From Acinetobacter defluvii (lineage in GTDB: Bacteria > Pseudomonadota > Gammaproteobacteria > Pseudomonadales > Moraxellaceae), in contig NZ_CP029389.2 in the NCBI RefSeq assembly GCF_001704615.3, positions 12,886-76,885 on the forward strand: 64,000 bases of DNA, read 5' to 3'. Under the pieces are notes generated by a model that did no database searches, was not told where the DNA came from, and saw only the letters and a program-made list of their open reading frames with translations. This document shows positions 41,914 to 51,600 of this stretch, in pieces. Position 1 is the first letter of the stretch. Each line of letters opens with the position of its first letter. Both the position numbers and the translations under genes were made by a program.

Positions 41914-41930
41914 TATTCCAAAAGGAATAA
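41914..41930. promoter_or_regulatory. TATTC-type operator near late box 5
   Basis: TATTCCAAAAGGAATAA lies 12 bp upstream of a late box. Closeness of the two motifs suggests this late gene may also be repressed in lysogeny. The hairpin GAACCAAC/GTTGGTTC follows at 41942-41963. Confidence 0.45.
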
Positions 41931-41974
41931 CAAGCAAATGTGAACCAACCATCCCGTTGGTTCATGTTTTTATT

Positions 41975-43036
41975 TTAAAAGATACTTCTTACAACTTTAT
42001 TTTTCTCAAATTCATTGATTAAGTCGTTTAAATTAACAAATTGCTTGGCTGCATTCTCGTTAAAAATGCTCTTTGCAATTTCTTGAATGTATGTTTCAAC
42101 AAGTAATGATGTGCCTTGATTGCTGCTTGATGCATTTGAAATAACTTTTTGAGCAACAGTTTCAAGCGGAAGTGTTTTCTTATCTTCTTCAGCAGGGGAA
42201 TAATCAGGATTAATCGCATAAGGAACAACTTTATGAGAAACAGATTCAATAGAATTATCAGATTTTTTCTCACGTGTACCAACACATGTATAACCATTCA
42301 CTTGAACGGTTTGGGAATTAACTTTTACAGAATAAAGAGTAGAATTTTTTTGTGCTGTTGTTTTTTGATTCTTATAAATTGAAGAACTTTTGTTAAATTG
42401 ACTATCTCTCGCATTACAACCTTCTTGTGCTGATTTATAGCCGTCATAATTTGTCTCAGTTCTCCAAAGAAACTCACAAGAACCATCGGCACAATACAGC
42501 GGTGTAACTGTATAAACAATCTGATTATTTGCAGCATCAACAACCCAATCTGTCACCCCTGTTAACTCATTAGCAGCATCTTTAAACGCTTGCCATTGCT
42601 GCATATCAGTATCACTAAATGAATTGATAATTGCGTTGGTTAAATCAATGTCTGCATGACTGTCGTAGTAATCATATCCATTTGTTTTATATGCTGTGTA
42701 ATGTGCTGTTATAGCAGCATAATTTATTGTGACGTTTGGACTAATAATCCATTTCCCAAAAGGTAACTCTGGTAATATTTGATTACCTTCAAAAATACGC
42801 ATTACATAAACAGCGGGTATGTTTTCTAGCACATCACATACATTGTTGTAGTATATGTTTCGTGGATCATGCCCAAGTTTTGCTCTAATATTTTGTTTAG
42901 TTATTAACATGTGCTGATCAATACGACCACGCCGAAATTTACCTGTAATGACTGGGGTACTTTCTGTTAACAAGTCATCATCTTCAAGAATTAAGACTTC
43001 ACCCACATTAAATCCGACTTTATCTAACTCATTCAT
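41975..43036 (-). CDS. Sheath-like N-terminal-domain protein 2 with a Cys-rich part
   Basis: The N-terminal ~85 residues (PVITGKFRRGRIDQHMLIT, GHDPRNIYYNNVCDVL, IPAVYVMRI) match the 240-residue protein downstream. The next ~170 residues have paired Cys (LYCADGSCEFL, EGCNARD, YTCVGT) as in an extracellular disulfide-bonded domain. A final EDKKTLPLETVAQKVISNAS segment recalls TspB-like attachment proteins of filamentous phages, from memory and with low certainty. It may be a surface or receptor-interaction protein of the particle. Confidence 0.5.
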   Translation of the reverse strand: MNELDKVGFNVGEVLILEDDDLLTESTPVITGKFRRGRIDQHMLITKQNIRAKLGHDPRNIYYNNVCDVLENIPAVYVMRIFEGNQILPELPFGKWIISPNVTINYAAITAHYTAYKTNGYDYYDSHADIDLTNAIINSFSDTDMQQWQAFKDAANELTGVTDWVVDAANNQIVYTVTPLYCADGSCEFLWRTETNYDGYKSAQEGCNARDSQFNKSSSIYKNQKTTAQKNSTLYSVKVNSQTVQVNGYTCVGTREKKSDNSIESVSHKVVPYAINPDYSPAEEDKKTLPLETVAQKVISNASSSNQGTSLLVETYIQEIAKSIFNENAAKQFVNLNDLINEFEKNKVVRSIF

Positions 43037-43089
43037 AATAAAAACTCGCTATAAATTAGCTTTATTTTCACCGTTATAATTTTTATATA

Positions 43090-43106
43090 TTTCTTCAAAT
43101 TCCTTT
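43090..43106 (-). promoter_or_regulatory. Late box 6 (before sheath-like protein 2)
   Basis: The minus strand reads AAAGGAATTTGAAGAAA about 55-70 bp before the start at 43036. A short stem (AAGCTAA with TTAGC-like TTATAGC) follows. Confidence 0.5.
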
Positions 43107-43111
43107 AGGCG

Positions 43112-43140
43112 AAAAAAAAGCCCGATTAATCGGGCTTTTT
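43112..43140 (-). terminator. Terminator of the lysis/baseplate operon
   Basis: AGCCCGAT and ATCGGGCT form a perfect stem between A- and T-runs, after the last gene of the operon. Confidence 0.8.
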
Positions 43141-43142
43141 CT

Positions 43143-43958
43143 TTAGGCTAAAACAATATTCAATTCTTTCAATTGTTCATCAATACTAGATTTAGCTATA
43201 TCCGCTTCTTTCTGCTTTTCAGGATCACGCCATAATGCAGTACGTTTAGTGTTTATATTTGGTGCTTTTTTACTATAGGAACGTCCATCCTTGCGACAAT
43301 GCCAGACACATTTGCCATTTGGAAAGCGTTCCCATGTTTCCGCTTCAATGGGTGCTTTGCTCCATATTGCTAAATTTAATAACTCATCTAAAGTAATTTC
43401 AGTGTTTCGATGATTTGTGAAATGCCCGAATGCTGAATTAGGGCTAGATAAATCAGCATCCTCAACATCAAAATAATCAGCAAGAATACGTCCATCTGAA
43501 TAAGTAAATAAATAAGGTGCTGTGTGCGGTACTGTGCAACCACCCCAGAAATAACCTAATTCAATCAAGGCATCCGATGCTTGTTTAAATTCATCATGGC
43601 TATTCAACTTAATTTTTAGATCTTTCATTTCTATTGAGTTTTGAATATCTTTCACCGCTGCAATACACAGCGGCTTTTCATGGCGATTAGATAATTCTTG
43701 TTCAATACCGTTTGGATGTTCACCAAACAACGCCAACATGGACATTTCACAGTCTTGGCGTGTTTCATGTCCCAAGCCCCATGATGTACCAGAAGAACGG
43801 ATATTATGATTAAAATCAATAATAGTGTAATAACCTTTACCCGCCAATGTTGCCGTTAAAATAGCGTATTGTTCACGTACCGCTTGAACAGTCCAATTGA
43901 AGCGTTTTTCTTGGTCAAACTTTACTTTTTGACCGACTTTTAAAGTATTTTTGTTCAT
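43143..43958 (-). CDS. Unknown protein after lysozyme
   Basis: I do not recognise this 271-residue protein. The N-terminal ~60 residues form a small beta domain (KVGQKVKFDQEKRFNWTVQ). A central GYFWGGCTVPHTAPYLFTYS segment and a C-terminal basic, helical tail follow. It is the last gene of the lysis and baseplate operon, 1 bp after the lysozyme gene, and may be a late host-interaction protein. Confidence 0.5.
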   Translation of the reverse strand: MNKNTLKVGQKVKFDQEKRFNWTVQAVREQYAILTATLAGKGYYTIIDFNHNIRSSGTSWGLGHETRQDCEMSMLALFGEHPNGIEQELSNRHEKPLCIAAVKDIQNSIEMKDLKIKLNSHDEFKQASDALIELGYFWGGCTVPHTAPYLFTYSDGRILADYFDVEDADLSSPNSAFGHFTNHRNTEITLDELLNLAIWSKAPIEAETWERFPNGKCVWHCRKDGRSYSKKAPNINTKRTALWRDPEKQKEADIAKSSIDEQLKELNIVLA

Positions 43959-43959
43959 G

Positions 43960-44595
43960 TTAAACCCCTAAAAAATGGCGTTTTTCAGCGTTACGGCGAT
44001 TGACTAAGCCTTGAACGCGTTTGCCTTTCACATGCACCCACACATCAAACTGATTGGCTGCTGATCTAAGTTCATTTGCATTAATTAAACGAAGCATAGA
44101 GCTGTTTTTAAAGGCTGTTTCGCCAACGTTGTAAATAAAGGAAGCCAATGCATCAAACTGATTTTGTGAAATTTTTGTAGTCACATAACGATCAAGACAC
44201 GCATCCACCCAAAGACAATCATTTTTAAGCCATTCGAGAGCTTGACCCGCTGTGCATGTATCACCTTTTTGGACTTTTGTTCCATTAGGATAGCGAATCG
44301 TACCGTGTCCAATCGTCCAAATACCGCCTGAATCTTGGTAGGCTTTGAGTTCTAAGCCTTCAAAATCCTTAATCATGTTGTAACCCATGTCAGAAATATC
44401 ATACTGACCTGTTACGCCCGTGCGTTCTGGTTCGTGTTTAAAGTTGATCAATTCAGCAAATACAGGAAAGCCCAAATTTTCAATAATTTTGTCACCCGCA
44501 ATCACTTGTTCTTTGGTCAATGCATTTCCAGACATTGCCCGCAACCATGAAAAAGCTTGTGCAATTACTTCAATGTTTTTTGTGTTGCTGTTCAT
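43960..44595 (-). CDS. GH24 lysozyme (endolysin)
   Basis: The lysozyme domain at residues ~72-211 shows the GH24 catalytic triad: E79 (KDFEGLELKAY), D88 (YQDSGG) and T94 (IWTIGHGT). Downstream landmarks are FDALASFIYNVG and GLVNRRNAEKRHF. About 65 extra N-terminal residues of unknown role precede it. It degrades peptidoglycan at lysis. Its start overlaps the holin-like gene, a classic lysis arrangement. Confidence 0.92.
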   Translation of the reverse strand: MNSNTKNIEVIAQAFSWLRAMSGNALTKEQVIAGDKIIENLGFPVFAELINFKHEPERTGVTGQYDISDMGYNMIKDFEGLELKAYQDSGGIWTIGHGTIRYPNGTKVQKGDTCTAGQALEWLKNDCLWVDACLDRYVTTKISQNQFDALASFIYNVGETAFKNSSMLRLINANELRSAANQFDVWVHVKGKRVQGLVNRRNAEKRHFLGV

Positions 44596-44866
44596 GTGGG
44601 TTCTCCATTCTAAAATTTTGAAGTTTTTTTAAAGCGATATTTGAAAGCCAAGTTGTGAGCAAAATAAAACTTAATAAACACCCAAATAGAGTTTTATCTA
44701 TTAAGAAAAATAATGCTGAAAGTAGAACTAAAACTGCGTAAATAGTGCGTTTATGTGTCGATGTATCAAGTATGCGATGTGGTATCAAAACCATTACCAT
44801 TGTTACAAACACCACCAACACGCAAACGACATTTTTAAATGTCAAAAAACTATATAAATCAAACAT
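44570..44866 (-). CDS. Holin-like membrane protein, ~98 residues
   Basis: The start MFDLYSFLTF has AAGGAG 8 nt upstream. Three hydrophobic helices are visible (NVVCVLVVFVTMVMVLIP, TIYAVLVLLSALFFL, LFGCLLSFILLTTWL), and the tail is hydrophilic. It overlaps the lysozyme start by 26 bp. It is a good holin candidate. Confidence 0.65.
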   Translation of the reverse strand: MFDLYSFLTFKNVVCVLVVFVTMVMVLIPHRILDTSTHKRTIYAVLVLLSALFFLIDKTLFGCLLSFILLTTWLSNIALKKLQNFRMENPHEQQHKKH

Positions 44867-44870
44867 GTCA

Positions 44871-45356
44871 TTACTCCTTTTCACGATCAAAAGATTGACT
44901 AATACGGTCTAAATCTTCATCTGTAATATCTAGCTTTGAGCCTGTTATCTTGATTGCCGCTGCATGAACAAGGTGAATAATTGCAGGGGAAACAAACGAC
45001 ACACCCGCGACCCAAATCACTACAGCGGGGGTAATGTCTTTTTCAGTATGGATGTAGTAAATAAATGCCAAAACACCGCCGAAAATTGAGATCAGCAGCT
45101 TTAATGGTTTGGGATATGGTTTTGCACCATAACGCGGAGTTGGGAAAAAATACCCGATGGTTGTGCCAAAAATAAGTAAAACAAAACACGATACAAGCAA
45201 AATAGCATCGCTATAAATGCTAACTGCTTCGCGTACTGTTTCGTTTGTAAATAGGTTTGATTTAGTCGGATGGCTTGCCAAAGCTGCTTCGCTTACTAGC
45301 GGCAAGAAAAACCACATTATCCGCCACACCAAGCCCAAAACTAGGGATCTAGTCAT
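44871..45356 (-). CDS. Membrane protein of the lysis cassette
   Basis: The 161-residue protein has a signal-like start (LVLGLVWRIMWFFLPLVSEA) and three more hydrophobic segments (AILLVSCFVLLIFGTTIGYF, LLISIFGGVLAFIYYI, AVVIWVAGVSFVSPAIIHLV), then an acidic tail. It lies directly before the other holin-like gene. It may be a holin, antiholin or holin partner. Confidence 0.6.
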   Translation of the reverse strand: MTRSLVLGLVWRIMWFFLPLVSEAALASHPTKSNLFTNETVREAVSIYSDAILLVSCFVLLIFGTTIGYFFPTPRYGAKPYPKPLKLLISIFGGVLAFIYYIHTEKDITPAVVIWVAGVSFVSPAIIHLVHAAAIKITGSKLDITDEDLDRISQSFDREKE

Positions 45357-45628
45357 TACCGACCTCGCTGTAAGTTTTGAATGTTGATTAAAAGCTGAAT
45401 CACATTTTTCTTCATTTGATCATCATTTTCTTTTAGTCGTTTTTTGATCTTCCACGCATCTGACTCATACCAATCTTGAATAAAGAAAAAAGGCATGTTT
45501 AAAACTGAATCCAGATTAATGTCGCTATCATGGCTAAATATCTGAATCGTCTGCATAAGCGATTGATAGGATGCTGTTGGCGTGTCCGATGAATGCGGAA
45601 GTAGGACGAAATCGCAAGGGCGCATCAT
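45356..45628 (-). CDS. Small protein overlapping the baseplate-region gene
   Basis: The start MMRPCDFVLLPHS has GGGGG 5 nt upstream, and lies inside the 3' end of the 237-residue gene in another frame (about 95 bp overlap). The body is helical. Tail assembly genes sometimes overlap this way through frameshifting, but no clear slippery site links the two frames. No family is recognised. Confidence 0.45.
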   Translation of the reverse strand: MMRPCDFVLLPHSSDTPTASYQSLMQTIQIFSHDSDINLDSVLNMPFFFIQDWYESDAWKIKKRLKENDDQMKKNVIQLLINIQNLQRGR

Positions 45629-46247
45629 CTGTACCCCCATTGATTTTTTTCAAAACAATACCGTTATCAAAGGAAATATTTACCAAGCTGTTGAAATGGC
45701 TATCTAGGTGTAAATACGCATTAAAAAGCGAGTTAAAATGCCCGATCTCTAGCTTGGACAATAAATCTATTCGCGTTTTTATTAGATTTTTAGTGAATGG
45801 AATTGTTGAAAATGTATCAATCGGGGGAAATCCTTCACAGCCGATTTGAATTGCCATTGCTCCCATGATCCAATCAACTGTATTTTCACAACCTTCTTCG
45901 AGTGCTTGGGCTTCTAAACCATTTAAAGGGCGCACTGAAATGTCGTCCATTTCAATTCGTTCATTGCGAAATTGAGATAGATCACCCAAATATTCTGAAA
46001 TATCTACATCCTCATCTAGTCGATTATCTACAAGCTGTAAATAACTTAAAAGGATGGCATAACGCTCATGTATGCTCATTTTTAGAATGGCTTGAGGATC
46101 AGAACACGGTGCAATGGTGTAAAGGGCTTGAGTAAGCTGTTTTTCGTAATATTCAGGTTTAATTTTTGACATTTGCAAAATATTAGATACAAGCAAATGA
46201 TTTAAACCGTAATTAACTCCACCGATCTCAATATTTGTAAAACTCAT
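45534..46247 (-). CDS. Probable baseplate or tail assembly protein
   Basis: The 237-residue protein is helical and acidic, with LSYLQLVDNRLDEDVDISEY and GLEAQALEEGCENTVDWIM. Its length, acidity and place (after a baseplate-like gene, before lysis genes) recall T4 gp26/gp51-like hub assembly factors. It is coupled to the upstream gene by an ATGA overlap. The call is by context. Confidence 0.45.
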   Translation of the reverse strand: MSFTNIEIGGVNYGLNHLLVSNILQMSKIKPEYYEKQLTQALYTIAPCSDPQAILKMSIHERYAILLSYLQLVDNRLDEDVDISEYLGDLSQFRNERIEMDDISVRPLNGLEAQALEEGCENTVDWIMGAMAIQIGCEGFPPIDTFSTIPFTKNLIKTRIDLLSKLEIGHFNSLFNAYLHLDSHFNSLVNISFDNGIVLKKINGGTDDAPLRFRPTSAFIGHANSILSIAYADDSDI

Positions 46248-47044
46248 GATTGAATACCTGAATAAAGATTAATAATGTCTTGCTTGTCCCAAGCGGTACG
46301 GCTGATAAATGTTGCAGAAACTTGAATAATTAAGCGATTTCCATCCCGATCCATTGGCGCAACAATTGGCGCACTAACCGACTGAATTAACATGGGTGCG
46401 TAACGTTTACCGCCATAAGACACAGCAACAAAAGGAGGTACAAGGGAGGGGAAAATTGAATCTAAGGAAAAATCTTGGGCTAAATTGGCGGCGGCTGTAG
46501 TTTTGCTAAGCTGTTCTGGCAAAGCCCATTGTTCAAGTAATGAAATCTGTTCCTCAACTTCCGTTTTTGCATCTGCCCAAGCTTCAAATAAAAGCGTCAT
46601 AGGCAAATGAATAGATGCAGTCGATGTAAAAACTTGCACTGAATTGACTTTAGTTAAGTTGCTTCGCCCAGTTAATGTACCTAGTTGGTTTTTTTGTTCA
46701 TCGGAAAGCTTGCCTAAAAATGGGATAGCACTAACGACTGCATCTAAAGTATTTAGCCATTCCCCTGATTGTAATTGCCCCATCAAAGTAGGTAGTCGAT
46801 GCTCTGGATTACTATTTTCAAATGGTGTCGAATACTGACTTTCAATTGGTTTTTCACCACTCAAAGCAATACATGCAACTTCTTCTGTGGATTCTTCAAG
46901 TAATTTTCCGTCCACATCACAAAGCTGAACACGAAATTTTAGTTTTTCGTTTAATCCACTACTATTTAACTTTTCTAAATTTTCTACTGGGGTAACAGTA
47001 GGCTCATTAACTGGCTGTTCTGTTTGCTCAACCTGAAATGCCAT
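46244..47044 (-). CDS. Putative baseplate/tail-tube-junction protein
   Basis: The start MAFQVEQTEQPVNEP is preferred over an ATG 45 bp upstream because its distance to the late box (~60-70 bp) matches the other late genes. The C-terminal part (VPPFVAVSYGGKRYAPMLIQ, then NRLIIQVSATFISRTAWD) is beta-rich and resembles baseplate junction proteins. The N-terminal part is Pro/Glu-rich. It starts the operon that runs to the lysozyme. Confidence 0.5.
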   Translation of the reverse strand: MAFQVEQTEQPVNEPTVTPVENLEKLNSSGLNEKLKFRVQLCDVDGKLLEESTEEVACIALSGEKPIESQYSTPFENSNPEHRLPTLMGQLQSGEWLNTLDAVVSAIPFLGKLSDEQKNQLGTLTGRSNLTKVNSVQVFTSTASIHLPMTLLFEAWADAKTEVEEQISLLEQWALPEQLSKTTAAANLAQDFSLDSIFPSLVPPFVAVSYGGKRYAPMLIQSVSAPIVAPMDRDGNRLIIQVSATFISRTAWDKQDIINLYSGIQS

Positions 47045-47101
47045 GACTTTAAAAATCCAAAATTCAACCTTTTTAAAGCTTAAAGACAATCATTTTTTTA
47101 A

Positions 47102-47118
47102 TTTCTCTATATTCCTAA
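47102..47118 (-). promoter_or_regulatory. Late box 7 (before baseplate operon)
   Basis: The minus strand reads TTAGGAATATAGAGAAA about 60-73 bp before the preferred start at 47044. CTTTAA and TTAAAAAG form a hairpin between them. Confidence 0.55.
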
Positions 47119-47216
47119 ATCTATTGCTTGCTTTTTATGTTTAAAACAAATATAACTATTCTCATTCACTGCCATATAGGCAGCTTAAAATACTGTCTTA
47201 CTACCCAAAAGGTAGC

Positions 47217-47242
47217 AAAAAGCCCGCAATTGCGGGCTTTTA
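47217..47242 (-). terminator. Terminator at 47.2 kb
   Basis: AGCCCGCA and TGCGGGCT form a perfect stem with A- and T-runs, just after the 128-residue gene. Confidence 0.8.
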
Positions 47243-47267
47243 AATTTTTATGGTTAAGAACTTAACA

Positions 47268-47654
47268 TCATAAACTTTTCATTAAATTTTCAACATACGC
47301 CATTGAAGCAGCCAACATCGTACCATCTGCACGACCTAAAATAGCTTGCTCAATATTGTAGCGATACGATGGAACATGAAGGGGGTACACACCTTCTAAA
47401 AAAAACGTACATGCTTCATCTTTGCGTAAAGCCCAGTAAGCCTTTTCTACAGCATGATTATAATCATTATGTGTCGTGAATTTTGGCATTGGGTTTTTTT
47501 CAAGCCATAGGATCAGCAAATTAGAAACATGCTCATCGCTTTTTAGGTCATCCATTGTAAGTAACCAATGATCTTCATATTCTGAAGTCTTAATTTTTTC
47601 ATTTTCCACTGCAAGATATTGTTCCTGCATGGCGATTAAGTCCTGGTACATCAT
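47268..47654 (-). CDS. Unknown 128-residue protein
   Basis: The protein is helical, with acidic and aromatic stretches (DEACTFFLEGVYPLHVPSY). It lies 3 bp after the 130-residue gene. The pair is flanked by a terminator and an operator-like palindrome. No family is recognised. Confidence 0.5.
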   Translation of the reverse strand: MMYQDLIAMQEQYLAVENEKIKTSEYEDHWLLTMDDLKSDEHVSNLLILWLEKNPMPKFTTHNDYNHAVEKAYWALRKDEACTFFLEGVYPLHVPSYRYNIEQAILGRADGTMLAASMAYVENLMKSL

Positions 47655-47657
47655 GCC

Positions 47658-48050
47658 TTATTCCCCTGTATCCATAGCATAATCTAAAATATCTTGTGCA
47701 AATTGTTTTGAATCAATTTTTTCGACTTGTGATGGTTCTTTACCGTGATTTTGAATCTGATTCATGCGCCATACTTGTTGTAAGGCACTCACTTTACCAA
47801 CCAAAAACATTAAATTAACTTCATTGGCAAATTTGCTTTTTTCAGCACGCCATTCATGAAATTTTTCACCATTGCCCCAATGTTGCACAATATCCTGACT
47901 GCTAACCATGTGATTAATTCCGCAATACGCACGGGCTTCACTTTCAATAAAGCTATGCACATCATACGGCAGCGAGTCCATAGAAAAATTACCCCAATCA
48001 TTTAATAGATTTTCATTGAGAAAGCTTTCCAAGCTCAAATTTAAGTTCAT
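47658..48050 (-). CDS. Unknown 130-residue protein
   Basis: The protein is soluble and acidic, with YDVHSFIESEARAYCGINHM in its first half and a coiled-coil-like middle. It follows operator G by ~58 bp and leads a two-gene unit. The role is unknown. Confidence 0.5.
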   Translation of the reverse strand: MNLNLSLESFLNENLLNDWGNFSMDSLPYDVHSFIESEARAYCGINHMVSSQDIVQHWGNGEKFHEWRAEKSKFANEVNLMFLVGKVSALQQVWRMNQIQNHGKEPSQVEKIDSKQFAQDILDYAMDTGE

Positions 48051-48107
48051 GATTTATTCCTTTGTTTGTTAATTAATTTGATTATGCTTTATTCTTTTTT
48101 ATATTTC

Positions 48108-48144
48108 AATCATAAAATCATATTTATGATAAATCATATTTATG
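48108..48144. promoter_or_regulatory. TCATAAATATGA-type operator G
   Basis: ATCATAAAATCATATTTATG and a further ATCATATTTATG lie before the 130-residue gene. The hairpin ATATCCCGC/GCGGGATAT at 48153-48175 follows. Confidence 0.55.
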
Positions 48145-48189
48145 TTTGAATTATATCCCGCACTAGGCGGGATATAATTATTATAAAAA

Positions 48190-48633
48190 TCAAACGTATT
48201 TCAGTCGATTTTCATACTCATCTAAATTAATAAAATGTTGCTCATCATCATTTAATGACCATACTGTATTCGTACATGGTACTAAACGGCGGTGCATTTT
48301 ATAAAACTGATCTGCTGCAACAAGCGTGGCTAAATCATCACCTGGTACAGTGTAAGCTTCAACAACATGAATTGGGTATTGAGTTCGAGTATAGAAATCT
48401 TCCTCTGTTTCACCCGCGTTCAATGCAATAACACGCTCTACTGCGGGCAAATATGCACCGTATCCAATCCATGCGTCTACATTGTTTTTAGCCAACAATT
48501 GTGCATTTTCTTTCATGTTACTGATTACTGTACTTACATAATCAGTTACGCCATTTTGACTTAAAATAGCTGTTACCTGGTCTACGATAGGCTTTAAGCT
48601 TTCAAGCTCTGGTGTTAATTTATTAATATTCAT
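48190..48633 (-). CDS. Unknown 147-residue protein after DarB-like gene
   Basis: The protein is helical and acidic at the start and has no recognised motif. It lies 14 bp after the DarB-like gene, so it is probably part of the same transcript, and may accompany the DarB-like protein. Confidence 0.5.
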   Translation of the reverse strand: MNINKLTPELESLKPIVDQVTAILSQNGVTDYVSTVISNMKENAQLLAKNNVDAWIGYGAYLPAVERVIALNAGETEEDFYTRTQYPIHVVEAYTVPGDDLATLVAADQFYKMHRRLVPCTNTVWSLNDDEQHFINLDEYENRLKYV

Positions 48634-48647
48634 GCTTCACCTATTCT

Positions 48648-51600
48648 CTATTCTTCAAAAAAATCTACTGCGTCAAGCTTAAACCAATCTTGTTGCATCA
48701 TCCATAACATTACTTCAGGCTCTACGATCCAACGCGTGTTTTTACCATCCCACACATAACTTTTACGTTGGGATGTGGCATAGGTTTTCATACGGTCCTT
48801 GTAATCTGTTCTAAATGCATTACCAAATGAACCATTACCAATAAATGCCACACCAGTAATTTTTTGATTTTTAAATCGCCCAAGCCCTGTATGTAATTTG
48901 GTATATTTTTTCACTATACCTTCAGGACTAGACGCATCAACTGCATATTTTTTCAAAAGTTCTTTAAATGTATGTGTATTCATCACACTGTTTAAAAACA
49001 CTTCTGAATTTTCAGCTTCAAGTAAACTATTAACAGCGATTAACTTGGCAATATCTGTTTTTTGCTCATCTGATAAAACTGTATCAAATGGGTATAAACG
49101 AGAACCGTCATTATTGTTAATTTGCTCAATAATTTTGGTATTAACTTGACTTTGGTTTTCAAGAAAATATTCATGCGCTGCTTTTGATGATGATGGATCT
49201 CTGAACTTAATTTTATGATTATGTTTTTGAGCAATATAAAATATTTCATCTAACATAAATACATCATTTTTCAAACTATCACGCACAAAGTCATTCAATT
49301 TTACATTTGGGATTACCAGACATGGAACGCGATCATCATCTAAAACCACATCTTTGATCAGACCATCAAATTTAGAATTGTAGGTTTTTACAAGATCTGG
49401 ATTATCCACATGAAGCTCATTAAAAATACTTTCATGCCAATAATATAAACCTGATTTTATTTTTATTGAGCGCAAACGTACCGTTGTATCCTGATCAATC
49501 CATTGCGCTTGTTCTTTAGTCAATGCTTTTGTTACCGCTGCTTCTACTTCTGGGAAAATTGAGCTGAAACGGCGAATATCAGTAGCATCACGTTCAGATA
49601 ATGATTCATAAGAATAGACATTGCGGCTACTCATTTCAGCTTTTTCAAATTCCACAAAATCATCAATTGCTTTTTGACGGTCCTGTGGCGCAATTGGTGC
49701 AATATCTTTTGGTGTCACCCATGATGTTGTACTTAATCGTGGTGAAATTTCAACACCGTCATCAACACGGAATACGCCATATAACAATTTACCGCCTACC
49801 GTTGCTTGGCAAATGTCACCAGACTTACGCACTGTACCATCTTCAAGTAATACGGCTGTACCATCAAATAACGCTTGTTTTTCGATCTGGGTAAATGGAC
49901 TATCTGCATAGTCTAAATACTGCTTTAAAGATGTTTCAGCCATGCGCTGAATTGATTCATGCGAATCTTTAAAACGTTGGTATAACTCGCCATTTTCTGA
50001 ATCAATAATCCGTTGCGGCATAGTTCTAACTTGATCTGCACTTCCAAAATATGAACCAGATAAAGATTCAACTGACATGTAATCAATGCTTTTTTGCTGA
50101 ACTTTCCAAGCAAAGCTTTTATCCCAATTGATCACAATATTATTTGACAAAACTCCATCATAAGGCTTAATCAGGTCTTGCTTACGCTTTAAAATCTCTG
50201 CGCGTTCTTCCGATGTTTTGGCTTTATCATCTTCCATCATCAATAAGGCATATTTGCGATAATCTGCCTTAATTTGATCAGAAATAACTTGCTCTTTGGT
50301 TTGTCCCGCATTTTCAGCCGCTTTTTTGGCAATATTACCCAATAAGGTACTTTGTTTAATTGCACGATCACGGCGGTTTTTCTGTTCACGGATTTCACGT
50401 TCTTTTAAAAGTTCAGTGACTTTTTCTGGGCTATCCGCTTGGATCATTAAATCGTATTCGTCATCGCTTAATGCTTGAGATACTTTGACTGTTCCCTCTG
50501 TATCCTCTTTTTTATCCATCAAATGATCAATCCAATTGGCTTTCCCACTCACCACCTGTACTTTATACTCATCAAATGTACCATTGGCATTGTAGAAATA
50601 AACACGTACAGATTTTTGAGTATTACCTTGACGAATACCACGACCATTGCGCTGTTGTAGGCTGTCTGGTGTCCATCCAGTCGTTAAATGGTGAATCGCT
50701 TGTGTACCCTTTTGCAAGTCAATCCCTGTATCTGCTTTTTTATTTGCAATAACAACGGTGAAATTACTTTCTGCAAATTCATCCTGAATTGTTTGAACAT
50801 CATCTGTACTTGGTTTGCCGACTTTACCATCTGGCTTAGTCTGTGCATTCAAAATTGCAATTTTTGCAGCGGGTACACCACAATATACAACCAACGCCTT
50901 TTTAATGATGTGATGCATTGAAACAGTGTCACAGAAAACAAGCTGCTTTGAATGCCCGTTATATAGTGGATTTGCCAATTCAAGTTTAAAATTTTCTAAG
51001 AATGATTGGACCTTCGCTGACAATTTAGGCTTAACACTCAATTTTTCTTTATCTGCAATTTCAAGCAATGTTGCAATCGCTTTTGAGTCATTTACAGTTA
51101 AACGTAATTGGTTTTTATCTTCATCAACAAAGCAACGCGCTGTCACTTCATAAAGCGTATTGTCGCCAAAGTCTTTCGCCATACGCTTAACACGCATATC
51201 TTCAGGCTGCACCAATGGGAAAGTCCGTTCAGTTTCAACTTTAATGGTTTTTTTATTAAACAGGTCTGCTACTTTCCCTGCTAATGGAATGCTATTTGCA
51301 TCAATATCCACTACAAATGACCGGGTAACTGCAATATCTTCACCCATCAAAATAATATCTGACATTTTAGAAATCAGATTAAATGGGCTTGCAATAAGAT
51401 CAATGGGTTCGCCTAGCATTTCTGAAATTTTATCCAGATTTTCCATTGCATCTTCACTTACACCTAATCCACCGCCTTTCGTGACCTGTCGTGCTGTCAT
51501 ATAGGCATCTTTCATCATGTCTAAGACATTTTTTTCTGACTCTGGTAAATCAATTTGTGTTTTTACATCTTCTTGATCTGGAATCTTTAAACCGCGTTCT

